A stretch of 64,000 nt of DNA from CAWDMN01 sp963803155 (GCA_963803155.1 CAWDMN010000052.1:1-64000); one strand, 5' to 3'; counted from the stretch's first letter, positions 53,944 to 63,150 are shown. Numbers and translations are program-made. The notes: generated from the letters alone by a model not told the origin.

Positions 53944-55332
53944 TCAAATTCCCCAAGGCCAACGCTGAGCGCGGGATAACATGGCGTTGGCGTCATCGTC
54001 GTTTCTAAATCTTTCCATGATCGGATCCCAGAAGAGTCTCCGTTTTAGCTTCATGGCGATGTGACTCACCAGGCAAGCGCTGGTAGAGCGATGACCCACC
54101 TCAACGGGTGAAATCGGCTGCTGCCCTGAACGGATGCTCTCCAGCCAATTCCCGTGCTGATCTGCACTCTTAGGAAGATGGATTTCGCCGGGTCCGATCT
54201 CCGATGCGAGGATTTTTTCATCGCTGGCCAACAGAGATTGACTCTTCTTTTCCCGAGCCACTGGATCGCTCGAAGTGACCGAGTAATCGCCTCGCGTCAC
54301 AAAAATCCAACCTTTCGTGCCTTCAAACCGCACTCCGTTGGGCAAGTCTCCGCTGATGCGCATAGTCACGCCATTGGCATAGCGAGCCGTCACGGTATAC
54401 TTCCCGTGAACGTCCCAAAGACCCTTGGTGGGAAACTCCGCGGCGGCTTCAATTTCCACCGGGCCGCCATATTCCGTGCCCATCCCCCAATGAGCAATAT
54501 CTACGTGGTGAACTCCCCATCCTGTAATCATGCCGGCGCCAAACTGTTCGCAGCGGAGCCATCCCGGACGGGAATAATCGCTTTGCGGGTGGACTCGTTT
54601 CTCGGTGTAGTACACGTAGGGAGTAGAACCCAACCACATTTCATAATTTAAATTGGACGGAATGGGCATGGCCTGTTCATCTTCCCCGGATGGATCACTT
54701 GGAAGGCCAATTCGAATGTTCTGCAGCTGTCCGATTCGGCCATTGCGCACTAGTTCGCAGGCCCGATGAAACTGAGGCATCGAGCGTTGTTGAGTCCCCA
54801 GTTGAAAAACTGAGCCCGTGCGGTGGACTGCATCACTCATCATGCGTCCTTCCGACACTGTCAGAGATGCGGGCTTTTGGAGATACACGTGCTTTCCGGC
54901 GCGGCAGGCCTCGATGGCGGGTTTGGCGTGCCAGTGGTCTGGAGTGCTGATAATTACTGCGTCGATTTCAGGGTTCGCCAGCATCTCCCGGTAGTTCGTA
55001 AACATCTTCACATCGGGGGGAATGGTCCCTTTCCCGCGATAATGCTCTTCTACAAATAGTCTCCCTTTGCTGCAACGCCTCGAATCGACATCACACACCG
55101 CAATGATTCTCGCATTCTCGTATTTCAGCACACCGGGCATGTCATGTTCCCTGGAAATTCGACCCACTCCAAGGGCGCCAATCTGGATACGATTGCTGGG
55201 AGCATTGGCTCCAAAAAAAGAACACGGCACAAGCAGGGGCGAAGCCAATGCGCCCGAGAGCCCGGCCAGGGAGGACTTTAGAAAATTGCGTCGTGATTGT
55301 TCTTTTCTGAATGGAATCCGAATATTTCTCAT
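53944..55332 (-). CDS. Tat-exported Gfo/Idh/MocA oxidoreductase, copy 2
   Basis: This 462-residue protein starts at ATG 55332 behind GGAGGAGAACGGGTG. A Tat leader is near residues 9-28 (KEQSRRNFLKSSLAGLSGAL). The NAD-binding segment is IGALGVGRISREHDM. QKPASL replaces the usual EKP, with YLQKPA; the Glu-to-Gln change could alter catalysis. Family motifs HHVDIAHWGMGTEYGG and GAGMITGWG follow. It lies 286 bases downstream-facing from the divergent DUF6807 gene. Substrate unknown. Confidence 0.8.
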   Translation of the reverse strand: MRNIRIPFRKEQSRRNFLKSSLAGLSGALASPLLVPCSFFGANAPSNRIQIGALGVGRISREHDMPGVLKYENARIIAVCDVDSRRCSKGRLFVEEHYRGKGTIPPDVKMFTNYREMLANPEIDAVIISTPDHWHAKPAIEACRAGKHVYLQKPASLTVSEGRMMSDAVHRTGSVFQLGTQQRSMPQFHRACELVRNGRIGQLQNIRIGLPSDPSGEDEQAMPIPSNLNYEMWLGSTPYVYYTEKRVHPQSDYSRPGWLRCEQFGAGMITGWGVHHVDIAHWGMGTEYGGPVEIEAAAEFPTKGLWDVHGKYTVTARYANGVTMRISGDLPNGVRFEGTKGWIFVTRGDYSVTSSDPVAREKKSQSLLASDEKILASEIGPGEIHLPKSADQHGNWLESIRSGQQPISPVEVGHRSTSACLVSHIAMKLKRRLFWDPIMERFRNDDDANAMLSRAQRWPWGI

Positions 55333-55628
55333 CACCCGTTCTCCTCCCGAGAAAATAGCGTGGATGGAGGTGGGGTGCCCCCATCCCGTCTGGGTTTGTC
55401 ATGCTTGCTCAGACGTCCTGAAGGCAGGCCGCCTCCATCATCCCATTTTCATCATCTGGTTGTGTCAGCTCCGCAGGCATGGATAGCTGCTCAGTATTTT
55501 GAGGATCCATCCTTGGTTTTTTTTTCAAATCCAACAGCCCGTTGGATCATGAAACCGCTTGACTTCAATTCTGTCAAGACATTAGATTCAATCGGATATT
55601 GAATTTTCATTTGAGGCGGCAAAAAAAA
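55333..55628. other. Divergent intergenic region with repeat A copy 2
   Basis: About 300 bases between the minus-strand oxidoreductase and the plus-strand DUF6807 gene. Most of it is the dispersed repeat at 55372-55508. Confidence 0.5.
55372..55508. repeat. Dispersed intergenic repeat A, copy 2
   Basis: Aligns with 18660-18778 through GGGGTGCCC, CGTCTGGG, CAGACGTCCTGAAGGCAGG, CGCCTCCATCATCCC and GCAGGCATGG, ending in GAGGATCC. A short insertion near the end (TAGCTGCTCAGTATTTT) separates the last two blocks. It lies between divergent genes. Confidence 0.65.
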
Positions 55629-56558
55629 GTGAAACCAGCCTTCCTTTGTTTGATGGCCTGTATTCTAATGATTGCCTGCTGGACTATGCCCTTCGTTTTT
55701 CCCCGTGAGGTCTCTTCTCCCGTGAATATTTCCGCCGAGAGGTTGGATGATCGGTTGATTGTTCGAATCGATGGGAAGACCTTCACGGTTTACCGTTTTG
55801 GGTCCGGGCAGAAATATCCCTACTTCTTTCCTGTCAATGGTCCGCTGAGCGGCCAGTCTCTAACCACGGAATCTTCTCTCCCTTATCCGCATCACCGTTC
55901 GCTTTTCTTCGGCTGTGACCGGGTGAATGGGGGGAATTACTGGCAGGAGGGAAACGATTTGGGGCAGATTGTATCGCGGGGGCCTGCGTTGATCAAAAAC
56001 GGGCCGGATGAAATTGTGTGGAAAGACGAATGCGATTGGCATAAACCAGGGCAGGATCCAGTTCTCAGGGATCGCCGTCAGATCCGCATTTCAGTTCCTG
56101 GAGAAAACTTGCGTTTGATTGATTTTTCCATTGAAATGGAAGCGCTCAATTCCATTTTCATTGAAAAGACCAACCACTCCCTTTTTTCCGCTCGCGTGGT
56201 TTCCGCATTGTCGGTGAAAGAGGGGGGGACGTTGATCAACGCGACTGGAAAGGCAGGAGAGAAAGACACTTTTGGCCAGACATCTCCCTGGATGGATTAT
56301 TCCGGAGTTATCTGCCAAAAGCGGGAGGGGATCGCCATCTTCGATTCACCTCGCAACCGCTGGTACCCCAGCCCCTGGTTTACGCGGGATTATGGGTTTT
56401 TCTCGCCAACCCCCATGGAGTGGCTGGATTCAGATGGATTATCCCTGAAGCGGGGAGAAACTTTGCGCTTGAGTTACCGGGTGGTGATTCACGCGGGCGA
56501 TGCCATGGAATCAAGGCTTGCCGGCCTTTTTGCTGAATGGGAAAGAGAACAAAAATAA
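55629..56558 (+). CDS. DUF6807 (PmoA-like) secreted protein
   Basis: This 309-residue exported protein has a signal peptide (about residues 1-25, KPAFLCLMACILMIACW) and the DUF6807-type motif HRSLFFGCDRVNGGNYWQEG (about 90-110). The start is uncertain: GTG 55629 fits a ribosome-binding site (GAGGCGG about 11 bases upstream); TTG 55599 would add 10 residues. The family is exported, linked to Gfo/Idh/MocA genes in Planctomycetes and Acidobacteria, and is uncharacterised; its earlier 'methane oxygenase PmoA' label is not supported by function. Its neighbour is a divergent Gfo/Idh/MocA gene. Confidence 0.7.
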   Translation: MKPAFLCLMACILMIACWTMPFVFPREVSSPVNISAERLDDRLIVRIDGKTFTVYRFGSGQKYPYFFPVNGPLSGQSLTTESSLPYPHHRSLFFGCDRVNGGNYWQEGNDLGQIVSRGPALIKNGPDEIVWKDECDWHKPGQDPVLRDRRQIRISVPGENLRLIDFSIEMEALNSIFIEKTNHSLFSARVVSALSVKEGGTLINATGKAGEKDTFGQTSPWMDYSGVICQKREGIAIFDSPRNRWYPSPWFTRDYGFFSPTPMEWLDSDGLSLKRGETLRLSYRVVIHAGDAMESRLAGLFAEWEREQK

Positions 56559-57126
56559 AACCCAAAACAGTAAATGCGAAATTTGAATAGGACTGGCTGT
56601 GACCTGCAAGGTCAGGATCTCTTTTATTCTTCCTCCGGCATCGATCGCCAAAAGTGCCGATTCAATCCCGTGCGGCAATAACTCGACCTGCACTAGCAAT
56701 TCGCCGCATTTCCCAATTTGAGCAATTGAGATCATAACCGGTGCTCCCATGGTCTTTCCCATCTGATGCGATATTACTCTCTTTTAGAGGTAGTACCCTG
56801 TTTCCGCCAGAGGGCGCGGAGTCCGCTACTCCTGGAAGCCTCTAATCCTTTTTCTTCAATTCGCGCAAGACAGACACTCATTGTGCCTAAGCACCAAGCT
56901 TACTTGGCGCATGTCAAGTCAGGCGCTGTTATACCGCTATATATCTTTCGGGCGGATTCAATTATTTTTTCAGGCCCTTCTCTTTCTTTTCTCAGCAATG
57001 AAGGTGCGCATGAGATGGAACAGCATGCATCCCTTTTTATGAAATGGAGAAAAATCGTGTAAGAAATATCTCCCGCAATCGACTACCTTATATAAAGGGT
57101 TAAGAATGGCGCGATGAGAGGGGAAT
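56559..57126. other. Intergenic, no recognisable gene
   Basis: About 570 bases. An 83-codon frame on the minus strand (56511-56762) overlaps the end of the DUF6807 gene and has no ribosome-binding site; I do not call it. A purine-rich leader (GAGAGGGG) precedes the ECF sigma start. Confidence 0.4.
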
Positions 57127-57666
57127 GTGACCGACACTGAAGAATCCTCGAAACAAGACGCATTATATCAAGAAGCAGCCCATGATTATGGAGCGGCATT
57201 AGATCGGCTGACGCGGGCCTATGAAGCCAATATAGAAAGGCGCCGCGATTTGCTGCAGGAGATCCACATTGCTTTGTGGCGAAGCATGGCTAGCTTTAAT
57301 GGCCGATGTTCGCTGCGAACCTGGGTGTATCGGGTGGCTCACAATGTGGCCACCTCTCACGTAATCAAGGATCGCCGGATCAATTCAAAAACCTTGGTCA
57401 GTCTTGATGTACTCGACACCATGGCGGATGAGAGTGATGTGGAGCAAATCACCGATCAAAACCGGGCACTGGATCGGCTCATGAAATTGATTCAGCAACT
57501 GAATCCCCTGGATCGCCAAGTGATTCTGCTTTACCTGGAAGCGATGGACACAAATACCATTGGCGAAGTGACCGGCCTTTCGCCATCCAATGTATCGACC
57601 AAGATTCATCGTATCAAAGAAATCCTTGCTCACCGTTTCCATGGAGGGGGAAAAAATGACAAATGA
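57127..57666 (+). CDS. ECF-type RNA polymerase sigma factor
   Basis: This 179-residue extracytoplasmic-function sigma factor has region 2 near residues 22-90 (RRRDLLQEIHIALWRSMASF and RTWVYRVAHNVATSHVIKDR) and region 4 near 120-172 (LNPLDRQVILLYLEAMDTNT and GLSPSNVSTKIHRIKEILAH). Region 3 is absent, as expected. It starts at GTG 57127 with GAGAGGGG just upstream. The next gene's ATG lies inside this gene (11-base overlap), so they are translationally coupled. Confidence 0.9.
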   Translation: MTDTEESSKQDALYQEAAHDYGAALDRLTRAYEANIERRRDLLQEIHIALWRSMASFNGRCSLRTWVYRVAHNVATSHVIKDRRINSKTLVSLDVLDTMADESDVEQITDQNRALDRLMKLIQQLNPLDRQVILLYLEAMDTNTIGEVTGLSPSNVSTKIHRIKEILAHRFHGGGKNDK

Positions 57667-58252
57667 ACTATTTAGTATTCAATCCCTTTGGCAGAACCAG
57701 CCGGTGGAGCCATGGGTGATGTCACTGGAAGAAATTCGCAGTAGAGCCAAAGGTTTCCACAATAAAGTGCATTCATATACCCTGCTAGGTTATGGTCTAC
57801 TTTACAGTTTGATTTTATTCTTTGCTTGCGCATTCTTCTTCATTTGTTCGAATCTTTATCAGTGGATCGGCGCAGGTTTATGCATTGCCAGTTTTGTATA
57901 CCTAATATTTCAGGCGAAGATTAACGCGGCCAGACCGTTTCCTGATGAGCTGGTGTTGGAGTCATGTGTCTTCTTTTATCGATCAGAACTTGAAAAGTTT
58001 CGCAAATTATTGCGCAGTTGGCGTCCCTGGATAAATTTTCTGTCGCCATTCCCGGGAATTATCATTTTTCAAATCGGGATCGTCAGATCGGATCCGAAGG
58101 CTCTCATCGGAGTATATTTGACCGGGGGTCTATCTATTTTGCTCATACCCTTATTTGCCTATATCAAGAATATTCGTCTTCAAGAGCTGGAGCAGGAGAT
58201 CAATTTATTGGATGCCGCAAAAACTGAAAGTTGGGAAAGAGGTCAACAATGA
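57656..58252 (+). CDS. Four-helix membrane protein, probable anti-sigma partner
   Basis: This 198-residue protein starts at ATG 57656 behind GGAGGGGG, within the sigma factor gene. Its N-terminus (FSIQSLWQNQPVEPWVMSLE) is a short cytoplasmic segment, like the sigma-binding end of anti-sigma factors; four transmembrane helices follow (about 40-60, 68-85, 120-140, 150-172), with a hydrophilic loop between helices two and three. No zinc-binding HxxxCxxC anti-sigma motif is seen. Its overlaps with the sigma gene upstream (11 bases) and the hydrolase gene downstream (4 bases) make it the middle gene of a coupled operon. An anti-sigma role is inference. Confidence 0.65.
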   Translation: MTNELFSIQSLWQNQPVEPWVMSLEEIRSRAKGFHNKVHSYTLLGYGLLYSLILFFACAFFFICSNLYQWIGAGLCIASFVYLIFQAKINAARPFPDELVLESCVFFYRSELEKFRKLLRSWRPWINFLSPFPGIIIFQIGIVRSDPKALIGVYLTGGLSILLIPLFAYIKNIRLQELEQEINLLDAAKTESWERGQQ

Positions 58253-59643
58253 AACCCTTCATGATCATATTGTTTTTAGGAATTACTATATTAGTGAACA
58301 TTGCTTTTGCTCAAGCCCCCGCGCCTACTGCTGTGGCATCCGACGAGGAAATCCGCCGAATCCTTGTCGAACGGGTTGAGGCCAAGCAAAGTGTTGGGAT
58401 TGTCGTGGGCGTTATTGAGCCGGAAGGACGCAGGATTGTTGCCCATGGCAGCCTCGCCAAAGGGGATCAGCGGCCACTCAACGGAGAGACGATTTTTGAA
58501 ATTGGCTCCATCAGCAAAGTCTTCACATCGCTTTTGCTGGCCGACATGGCACAGCGGGGCGAAGTGGCACTCAGCGATCCCGCCGGCAACTATTTGCCTT
58601 CCAGCGTTAAGATGCCGGAACGCGGCGGCAAGAAAATCACGTTGCAGGATCTGGCCATGCATATTTCGGGGCTGCCGCGCCTGCCATCGAATTTAAATCC
58701 GAAAGATCCAACAAATCCTTATGCTGATTATTCGGTTGAACAACTTTATCAATTCCTCTCTTCCTATCAATTGACTCGTGATATTGGCGTGCAATATGAG
58801 TATTCCAACCTGGGGGGAGGATTATTGGGGCATATCCTCGGACTGCGCGGAAACACAGGCTACGAGAAGTTGGTTCAATCCCGCATTTGTGAGCCGCTCG
58901 GCATGAAAAGCACTGCCATCACGCTTTCGCCTGAAATGAAAGCTCGCTTTTCCACAGGACACAATGCGTCAATGGAACCGGTGCCTTACTGGGATATTCC
59001 GACACTGGCGGGAGCCGGGGCATTAAGATCGGATGCCAACGATATGCTGAACTTCCTTGCGGCCAATTTGGGGCACACAAAATCGTCTTTAGCTCCAGCC
59101 ATGGCCGTCATGCTTAAAGAGACTCGCCCTACAGGAGTTCCCGGAATGAGTATTGCCTTGGGTTGGCATATTTTTTCTCGCGAAGGAAATGAAGTCGTTT
59201 GGCATAATGGTGGTACAGGAGGATTCCGCTCCTTTGTTGGCTATAATCCCAAAAGTCGGGTTGGAATCGTTGTGCTTTCAAATGCATTTACTTTGGTAGG
59301 AATCGACGATATCGGACGACATCTGCTTGATCCCGGTTTCCCGTTAATCCCGCCACCCAAGGCCCATCAAGCAATCAGCGTCGACCCCAAATTATTCGAT
59401 GGCTATCTTGGCCGATACGAGTTGGCGCCCACCTCCGTTCTAACCATCAGCCGGGAAGGTAATCAGCTTTATGCGCAAGGTACCGGCCAGCCTAAGGTCG
59501 AAATCTTCCCTGAAAGCGAACGGGATTTTTTCTTAAAAGTGGTCGATGCACAAATTAGCTTTGAAACCGATAGCCAAGGCAAAGCCACGCAGTTGATCCT
59601 CCACCAAAACGGCGTCAACCAGCCAGGAAAAAGGATTGAATAG
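58249..59643 (+). CDS. Class-C beta-lactamase-like serine hydrolase
   Basis: This 464-residue exported enzyme starts at ATG 58249, overlapping the previous stop (ATGA), with AGAGG a few bases upstream. A signal peptide covers about residues 1-22. The catalytic motifs are S87-x-x-K90 in GSISKVF, Y185-S-N187 in YEYSNLGG, and H319-N-G in HNGGTGGF (in place of KTG). The C-terminal 90 residues form a lipocalin-like domain, with GYLGRYEL and LYAQGTGQPKVEIFP, typical of PBP4*/AmpC-related esterases and peptidases. It may be a beta-lactamase, but many homologues cut peptides or esters. As last gene of the sigma operon, it is probably its output. Confidence 0.88.
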   Translation: MKPFMIILFLGITILVNIAFAQAPAPTAVASDEEIRRILVERVEAKQSVGIVVGVIEPEGRRIVAHGSLAKGDQRPLNGETIFEIGSISKVFTSLLLADMAQRGEVALSDPAGNYLPSSVKMPERGGKKITLQDLAMHISGLPRLPSNLNPKDPTNPYADYSVEQLYQFLSSYQLTRDIGVQYEYSNLGGGLLGHILGLRGNTGYEKLVQSRICEPLGMKSTAITLSPEMKARFSTGHNASMEPVPYWDIPTLAGAGALRSDANDMLNFLAANLGHTKSSLAPAMAVMLKETRPTGVPGMSIALGWHIFSREGNEVVWHNGGTGGFRSFVGYNPKSRVGIVVLSNAFTLVGIDDIGRHLLDPGFPLIPPPKAHQAISVDPKLFDGYLGRYELAPTSVLTISREGNQLYAQGTGQPKVEIFPESERDFFLKVVDAQISFETDSQGKATQLILHQNGVNQPGKRIE

Positions 59644-60086
59644 GGGGACCGGGTTTCTGCCGCAAAAGGTTTTTCATAAACAGCAGTTTCTGAACGTATA
59701 TTTAATTCGCTTCAAGCGGGTTCCTGTGGTTTGGACATTATCGGCCTCAAGTATCGGCGTACAAGATAGGCGCTCATTGCTTGCTTTCCCAGATGTGGGC
59801 AATTCAAAGTGCAGCAGGATGGAGAGGAGGCCAAAGGATAGAATGCAGGGATGGTGAGACTCCAGCTTGGGCGGACATTCCCTGGCAGGCCACCTGTGCG
59901 TGCCATTCCCACCCTGGCGGGTTTGGCAGGAGGCTCAATCCTCCCGTCCATTACTCAGTTCAGCCGGACAGTGCGACTGGTTTACCTTGTCGCACTTTAA
60001 ATTACACCCTTCCCTATTGTTGGAGATCCAAAGGGCTGGCATGATTGCCTGCTCCCCGAGGAGTAAGTTTTTTTGGTGATCGATGA
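59644..60086. other. Intergenic region with repeat B copy 2
   Basis: About 440 bases between two convergent genes. It holds the repeat at 59897-60011. No gene or strong terminator was seen. Confidence 0.45.
59897..60011. repeat. Dispersed intergenic repeat B, copy 2
   Basis: Aligns with 40580-40697: GGCAGGAGGCTCAATCCTCCCG, TCAGTTCAGCC, GACTGGTTTACCTTGTCGCAC and AATTACAC are shared with few changes. It lies at the 3' end of a convergent gene pair, not within a gene. Confidence 0.65.
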
Positions 60087-61349
60087 TCAACAATTTGTGG
60101 GCGCATTCGGCCCTTCCGAGGAGAATGTAGGGAGAATTCCCTTTTTTGTGGGAAGAAAGGCAATAGCAACGGCGCCCAAGAGAGCGAGGAGGATCAACAA
60201 AGCAAAGCCACTAGCATAACTTTTGGTCAAGTCGAACAGCCTTCCCACCAGCATTGGAGATATGGCTTCCGCGAGTCCATCGGCGGTAAGCACGATTCCC
60301 ATCACTCTACCCAGATATCGCACTCCAAAAAGATCCGCCGCCATGAGAGGGATGATCATGTAATCTCCGCCCAGTCCAATCCCAAAACTAATGGCAAACA
60401 AATAAACTCTTCCTGGGAACTCGGGAAGCAGTAAGAGGGGAATAGCGCTGGCCACAATGAAATAGATCAACAGCATCACGTGTTTTCGTTGGAAGCGGTC
60501 GGCCAGCCACCCCATCAACAAACGGCCAGCCAGGCTCGAAAGAAGAACGAAAGAGATAATGCGGGCGGCATCTCCTTGGGAATAATTCAAGTCGCGAAAA
60601 TAGAGTTTAAGGTGCTGACTGGTGCCGCCAACGGCTCCGATGGAACACATGCTGCCGATGGCGAGCAGGTAGAAATAAGGGGTTTTGAGAACCCTGCTGA
60701 TGGGTAGTTTGGAGGCTTTCGTTTTTTCGACATCATATTGGGCTGGGGTTTCGCGGATAAAAAAGGCCAACGGGAATGCAATCAAAATAATCAACACCCC
60801 CAAGGTTCGCAAAGCTCCATGCCAACCGAATTGATGAATCAGCCAAACTGAAAGCAGCGGCACGCAGGTCCCCCCGATGCCAATGCCCAGATAGGCAAAC
60901 CCCATGGCCTTGCCGCGAGCTTTGTCAAACCAACGGGAAAGCAGTACCTGATTGGGCAAGGGCCCGCCACACACGTAGCCTAAGGCATTAAAAAGATAGG
61001 AGAAATAAAACATCCAGAGAGCTGTCATCACACTGAGCCCCAGCAATGCCAGACCCGCCATGAGAATTCCCGCCAACATGACACGACGAGGCCCGTAACG
61101 ATCAACCATCCAGCCGGCGATAAATCCGAATACAGGGCCAACAATCATTTTGCTGATTGCATTGCCGGAGGTTACGACCGCTCGCGACCAGCCGAATTCC
61201 GCCATCATGAAATCATAAAAAAAAGGCAATCCATAATAGGAAAAGCCAACTATGGAAAATAAAGCCAGAAAGGACGTCATGGCAACCTGGATCTGGCCGG
61301 ACCGCGAAACCTTTGGTGAAACACTGGTCAACTCATCGATGTTATGCAT
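60087..61349 (-). CDS. MFS transporter, 12-helix, OFA/MCT-like
   Basis: This 420-residue transporter has about 12 transmembrane helices. Motif A is GWMVDRYGPRRVM (about 75-87), repeated in degenerate form as GWLADRFQRKHVM in the second half. ATG 61349 is chosen from an in-frame extension of 36 codons, which has no ribosome-binding site and breaks the family length. It resembles monocarboxylate- and oxalate/formate-type MFS proteins; the substrate cannot be read. It faces the third Gfo/Idh/MocA gene, so may take up a sugar acid (inference). Confidence 0.8.
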   Translation of the reverse strand: MHNIDELTSVSPKVSRSGQIQVAMTSFLALFSIVGFSYYGLPFFYDFMMAEFGWSRAVVTSGNAISKMIVGPVFGFIAGWMVDRYGPRRVMLAGILMAGLALLGLSVMTALWMFYFSYLFNALGYVCGGPLPNQVLLSRWFDKARGKAMGFAYLGIGIGGTCVPLLSVWLIHQFGWHGALRTLGVLIILIAFPLAFFIRETPAQYDVEKTKASKLPISRVLKTPYFYLLAIGSMCSIGAVGGTSQHLKLYFRDLNYSQGDAARIISFVLLSSLAGRLLMGWLADRFQRKHVMLLIYFIVASAIPLLLLPEFPGRVYLFAISFGIGLGGDYMIIPLMAADLFGVRYLGRVMGIVLTADGLAEAISPMLVGRLFDLTKSYASGFALLILLALLGAVAIAFLPTKKGILPTFSSEGPNAPTNC

Positions 61350-61719
61350 AGTATTATTAAAAGTATCAGCGAGAGGTGCAATACCAAGAGGGAACAATAA
61401 TAGATTCGTCTGAAGGGAGCAACATAATTTGCCATGAACCGAACTTGCGTAGTTCAAAGCAAATCCCGCCCAGAAAGAAAAAAAATCGACTCGAAAAGTG
61501 CAAGCCGTCAGCGAAATATTTCAAAAAGCGGAGAGGCATTGTTTCTTTACGTTGTTTTCGATTTGTTTTTTTTGCGGAAGTGACGGCGGCTTTCGATTTA
61601 TACTAAAGAAGTTCGGCTGCAAGTTCTGGTGGAAACCCTCCCTATTCTCGGTATAGACTCTACGTTCTGCATACTCTCCGGCTCTTGCAGACTATCACTT
61701 TATCTATAAGGATTTTTCG
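61350..61719. other. Divergent intergenic region
   Basis: About 370 bases between the MFS and the oxidoreductase genes. No promoter with consensus boxes was found. AAGGA a few bases before 61720 serves the oxidoreductase. Confidence 0.4.
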
Positions 61720-63150
61720 ATGAAATCAATCAACCGCAGGGATTTTGTGAGAAGCAGCCTCCTCTCCAGCGCTGCGCTGGCTCTGTCTCAATCCAGGATT
61801 TTAGGCGCGAATGACGACATTCGAATTGCCGTGGTGGGAATCCGGTCCAAAGGAAAGGATCATATCGAATTGTTTCGGAATACCCCGGGTGTCCGGATTG
61901 TCGCCCTCTGCGATGTTGATAAGGACATCCTCGATCGGGAAGCCCAAAAATTCAAAGACCGTGGGGAAAAGATCGATCTTTACGCGGATGTCCGGAAATT
62001 GTTGGAGAATAAAAATGTCGATGCATTGGTGGTAGCCACTCCCAACCACTGGCACTCTTTAATTGGAATTTGGGGATGCCAGGCGGGCAAAGATGTCTAC
62101 GTGGAAAAGCCGGTGTCTCATGACATTTGGGAAGGCCGTCGATTGGTGGAGGCCGCGCGCAAATACAACCGGATCGTAGAAGCCGGCACCCAATCACGTT
62201 CGGATGAAGGACTGATGGCGACCAGTGATTACTTGAAGCAGGGAAGCCTGGGGAAAATTCTCTACGCCCGCGGCTTATGCTACAAGCCACGCCCTAGCAT
62301 CGGCAAAGTGACAGGCCCTCAGCCGGTCCCTCCTTCGGTGGACTACGACCTCTGGTGCGGACCCGCTCCCCAAGAGCCACTCATGCGCCAGCAACTTCAT
62401 TATGACTGGCATTGGTTTTGGGCGACCGGGAATGGGGACATAGGAAATCAAGGAATCCATGAAATGGATAAATGCCGCTGGCTGATCGGCCAGCAAGGGC
62501 TTCCCCCGAGAGTAATGAGCTTTGGGGGACGGTTGGGATACATAGATGACGGCCAGACGGCAAATACTCAAGTGGCTATCCTGGATTATCGGCCCGCGCC
62601 CATCATTTTTGAAGTTCGGGGTTTGCCCGCCAAAGCGGGGGTGCGGTACATGGACCACTATCGGGGCATTGACATCGGCGAGGTCATTCAATGCGAGGGG
62701 GGATATATTGCCGGAGATTTCGCTTACGATAACGACGGCAAAAAAATCCGGCAATTCAATCGGGATGGAGGAGCAAAGCATCACCTCAATTTTCTCCAGG
62801 CCATGCGCAGCCGCAAGGCCAGTGAATTGAATGCTCCCATCGAAGAATGTCATTTCTCAAGCGCTCTTTGCCACATGGCCAACATCTCATACCGGCTGGG
62901 ACAGCCCGCGGGAGGGGAGGCCATCGTGAAGGGGCTCGAAAAGAATTCGATGTTGATGGACTCTTTTGAACGCTTCCAGGAGCATCTGCTTCTCAATGAA
63001 GTCAGCGTCGGCAAGACACCTAGAATATTGGGCCCGTGGCTGGAAATGAGTGCGTCGGCGGAGAAGTTCACGGGTGAATGGGCAGAGAAAGCGAATTCTC
63101 AATTGCGAAGAGAGTGCCGGGCGCCATTTGTGGTCCCGGAGAGGATTTGA
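61720..63150 (+). CDS. Tat-exported Gfo/Idh/MocA oxidoreductase, copy 3
   Basis: This 476-residue protein has the Tat leader NRRDFVRSSLLSSAALALSQ (about 4-23). The NAD-binding segment is VVGIRSKGKDHIEL; the first glycine motif is less regular than in the other copies. The EKP motif is in VYVEKPVSHD. GNGDIGNQGIHEMDKCRW and NHWHSLIG are family motifs. The start at 61720 has AAGGA about 10 bases upstream. Like the two others, it probably modifies an extracytoplasmic sugar with bound NAD. A divergent MFS gene and a DUF362 gene flank it. Confidence 0.85.
   Translation: MKSINRRDFVRSSLLSSAALALSQSRILGANDDIRIAVVGIRSKGKDHIELFRNTPGVRIVALCDVDKDILDREAQKFKDRGEKIDLYADVRKLLENKNVDALVVATPNHWHSLIGIWGCQAGKDVYVEKPVSHDIWEGRRLVEAARKYNRIVEAGTQSRSDEGLMATSDYLKQGSLGKILYARGLCYKPRPSIGKVTGPQPVPPSVDYDLWCGPAPQEPLMRQQLHYDWHWFWATGNGDIGNQGIHEMDKCRWLIGQQGLPPRVMSFGGRLGYIDDGQTANTQVAILDYRPAPIIFEVRGLPAKAGVRYMDHYRGIDIGEVIQCEGGYIAGDFAYDNDGKKIRQFNRDGGAKHHLNFLQAMRSRKASELNAPIEECHFSSALCHMANISYRLGQPAGGEAIVKGLEKNSMLMDSFERFQEHLLLNEVSVGKTPRILGPWLEMSASAEKFTGEWAEKANSQLRRECRAPFVVPERI

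Noticed and set aside
56511..56762. 83-codon minus-strand frame after the DUF6807 gene
   Set aside because: The translation is plausible but overlaps the DUF6807 end and lacks a ribosome-binding site.
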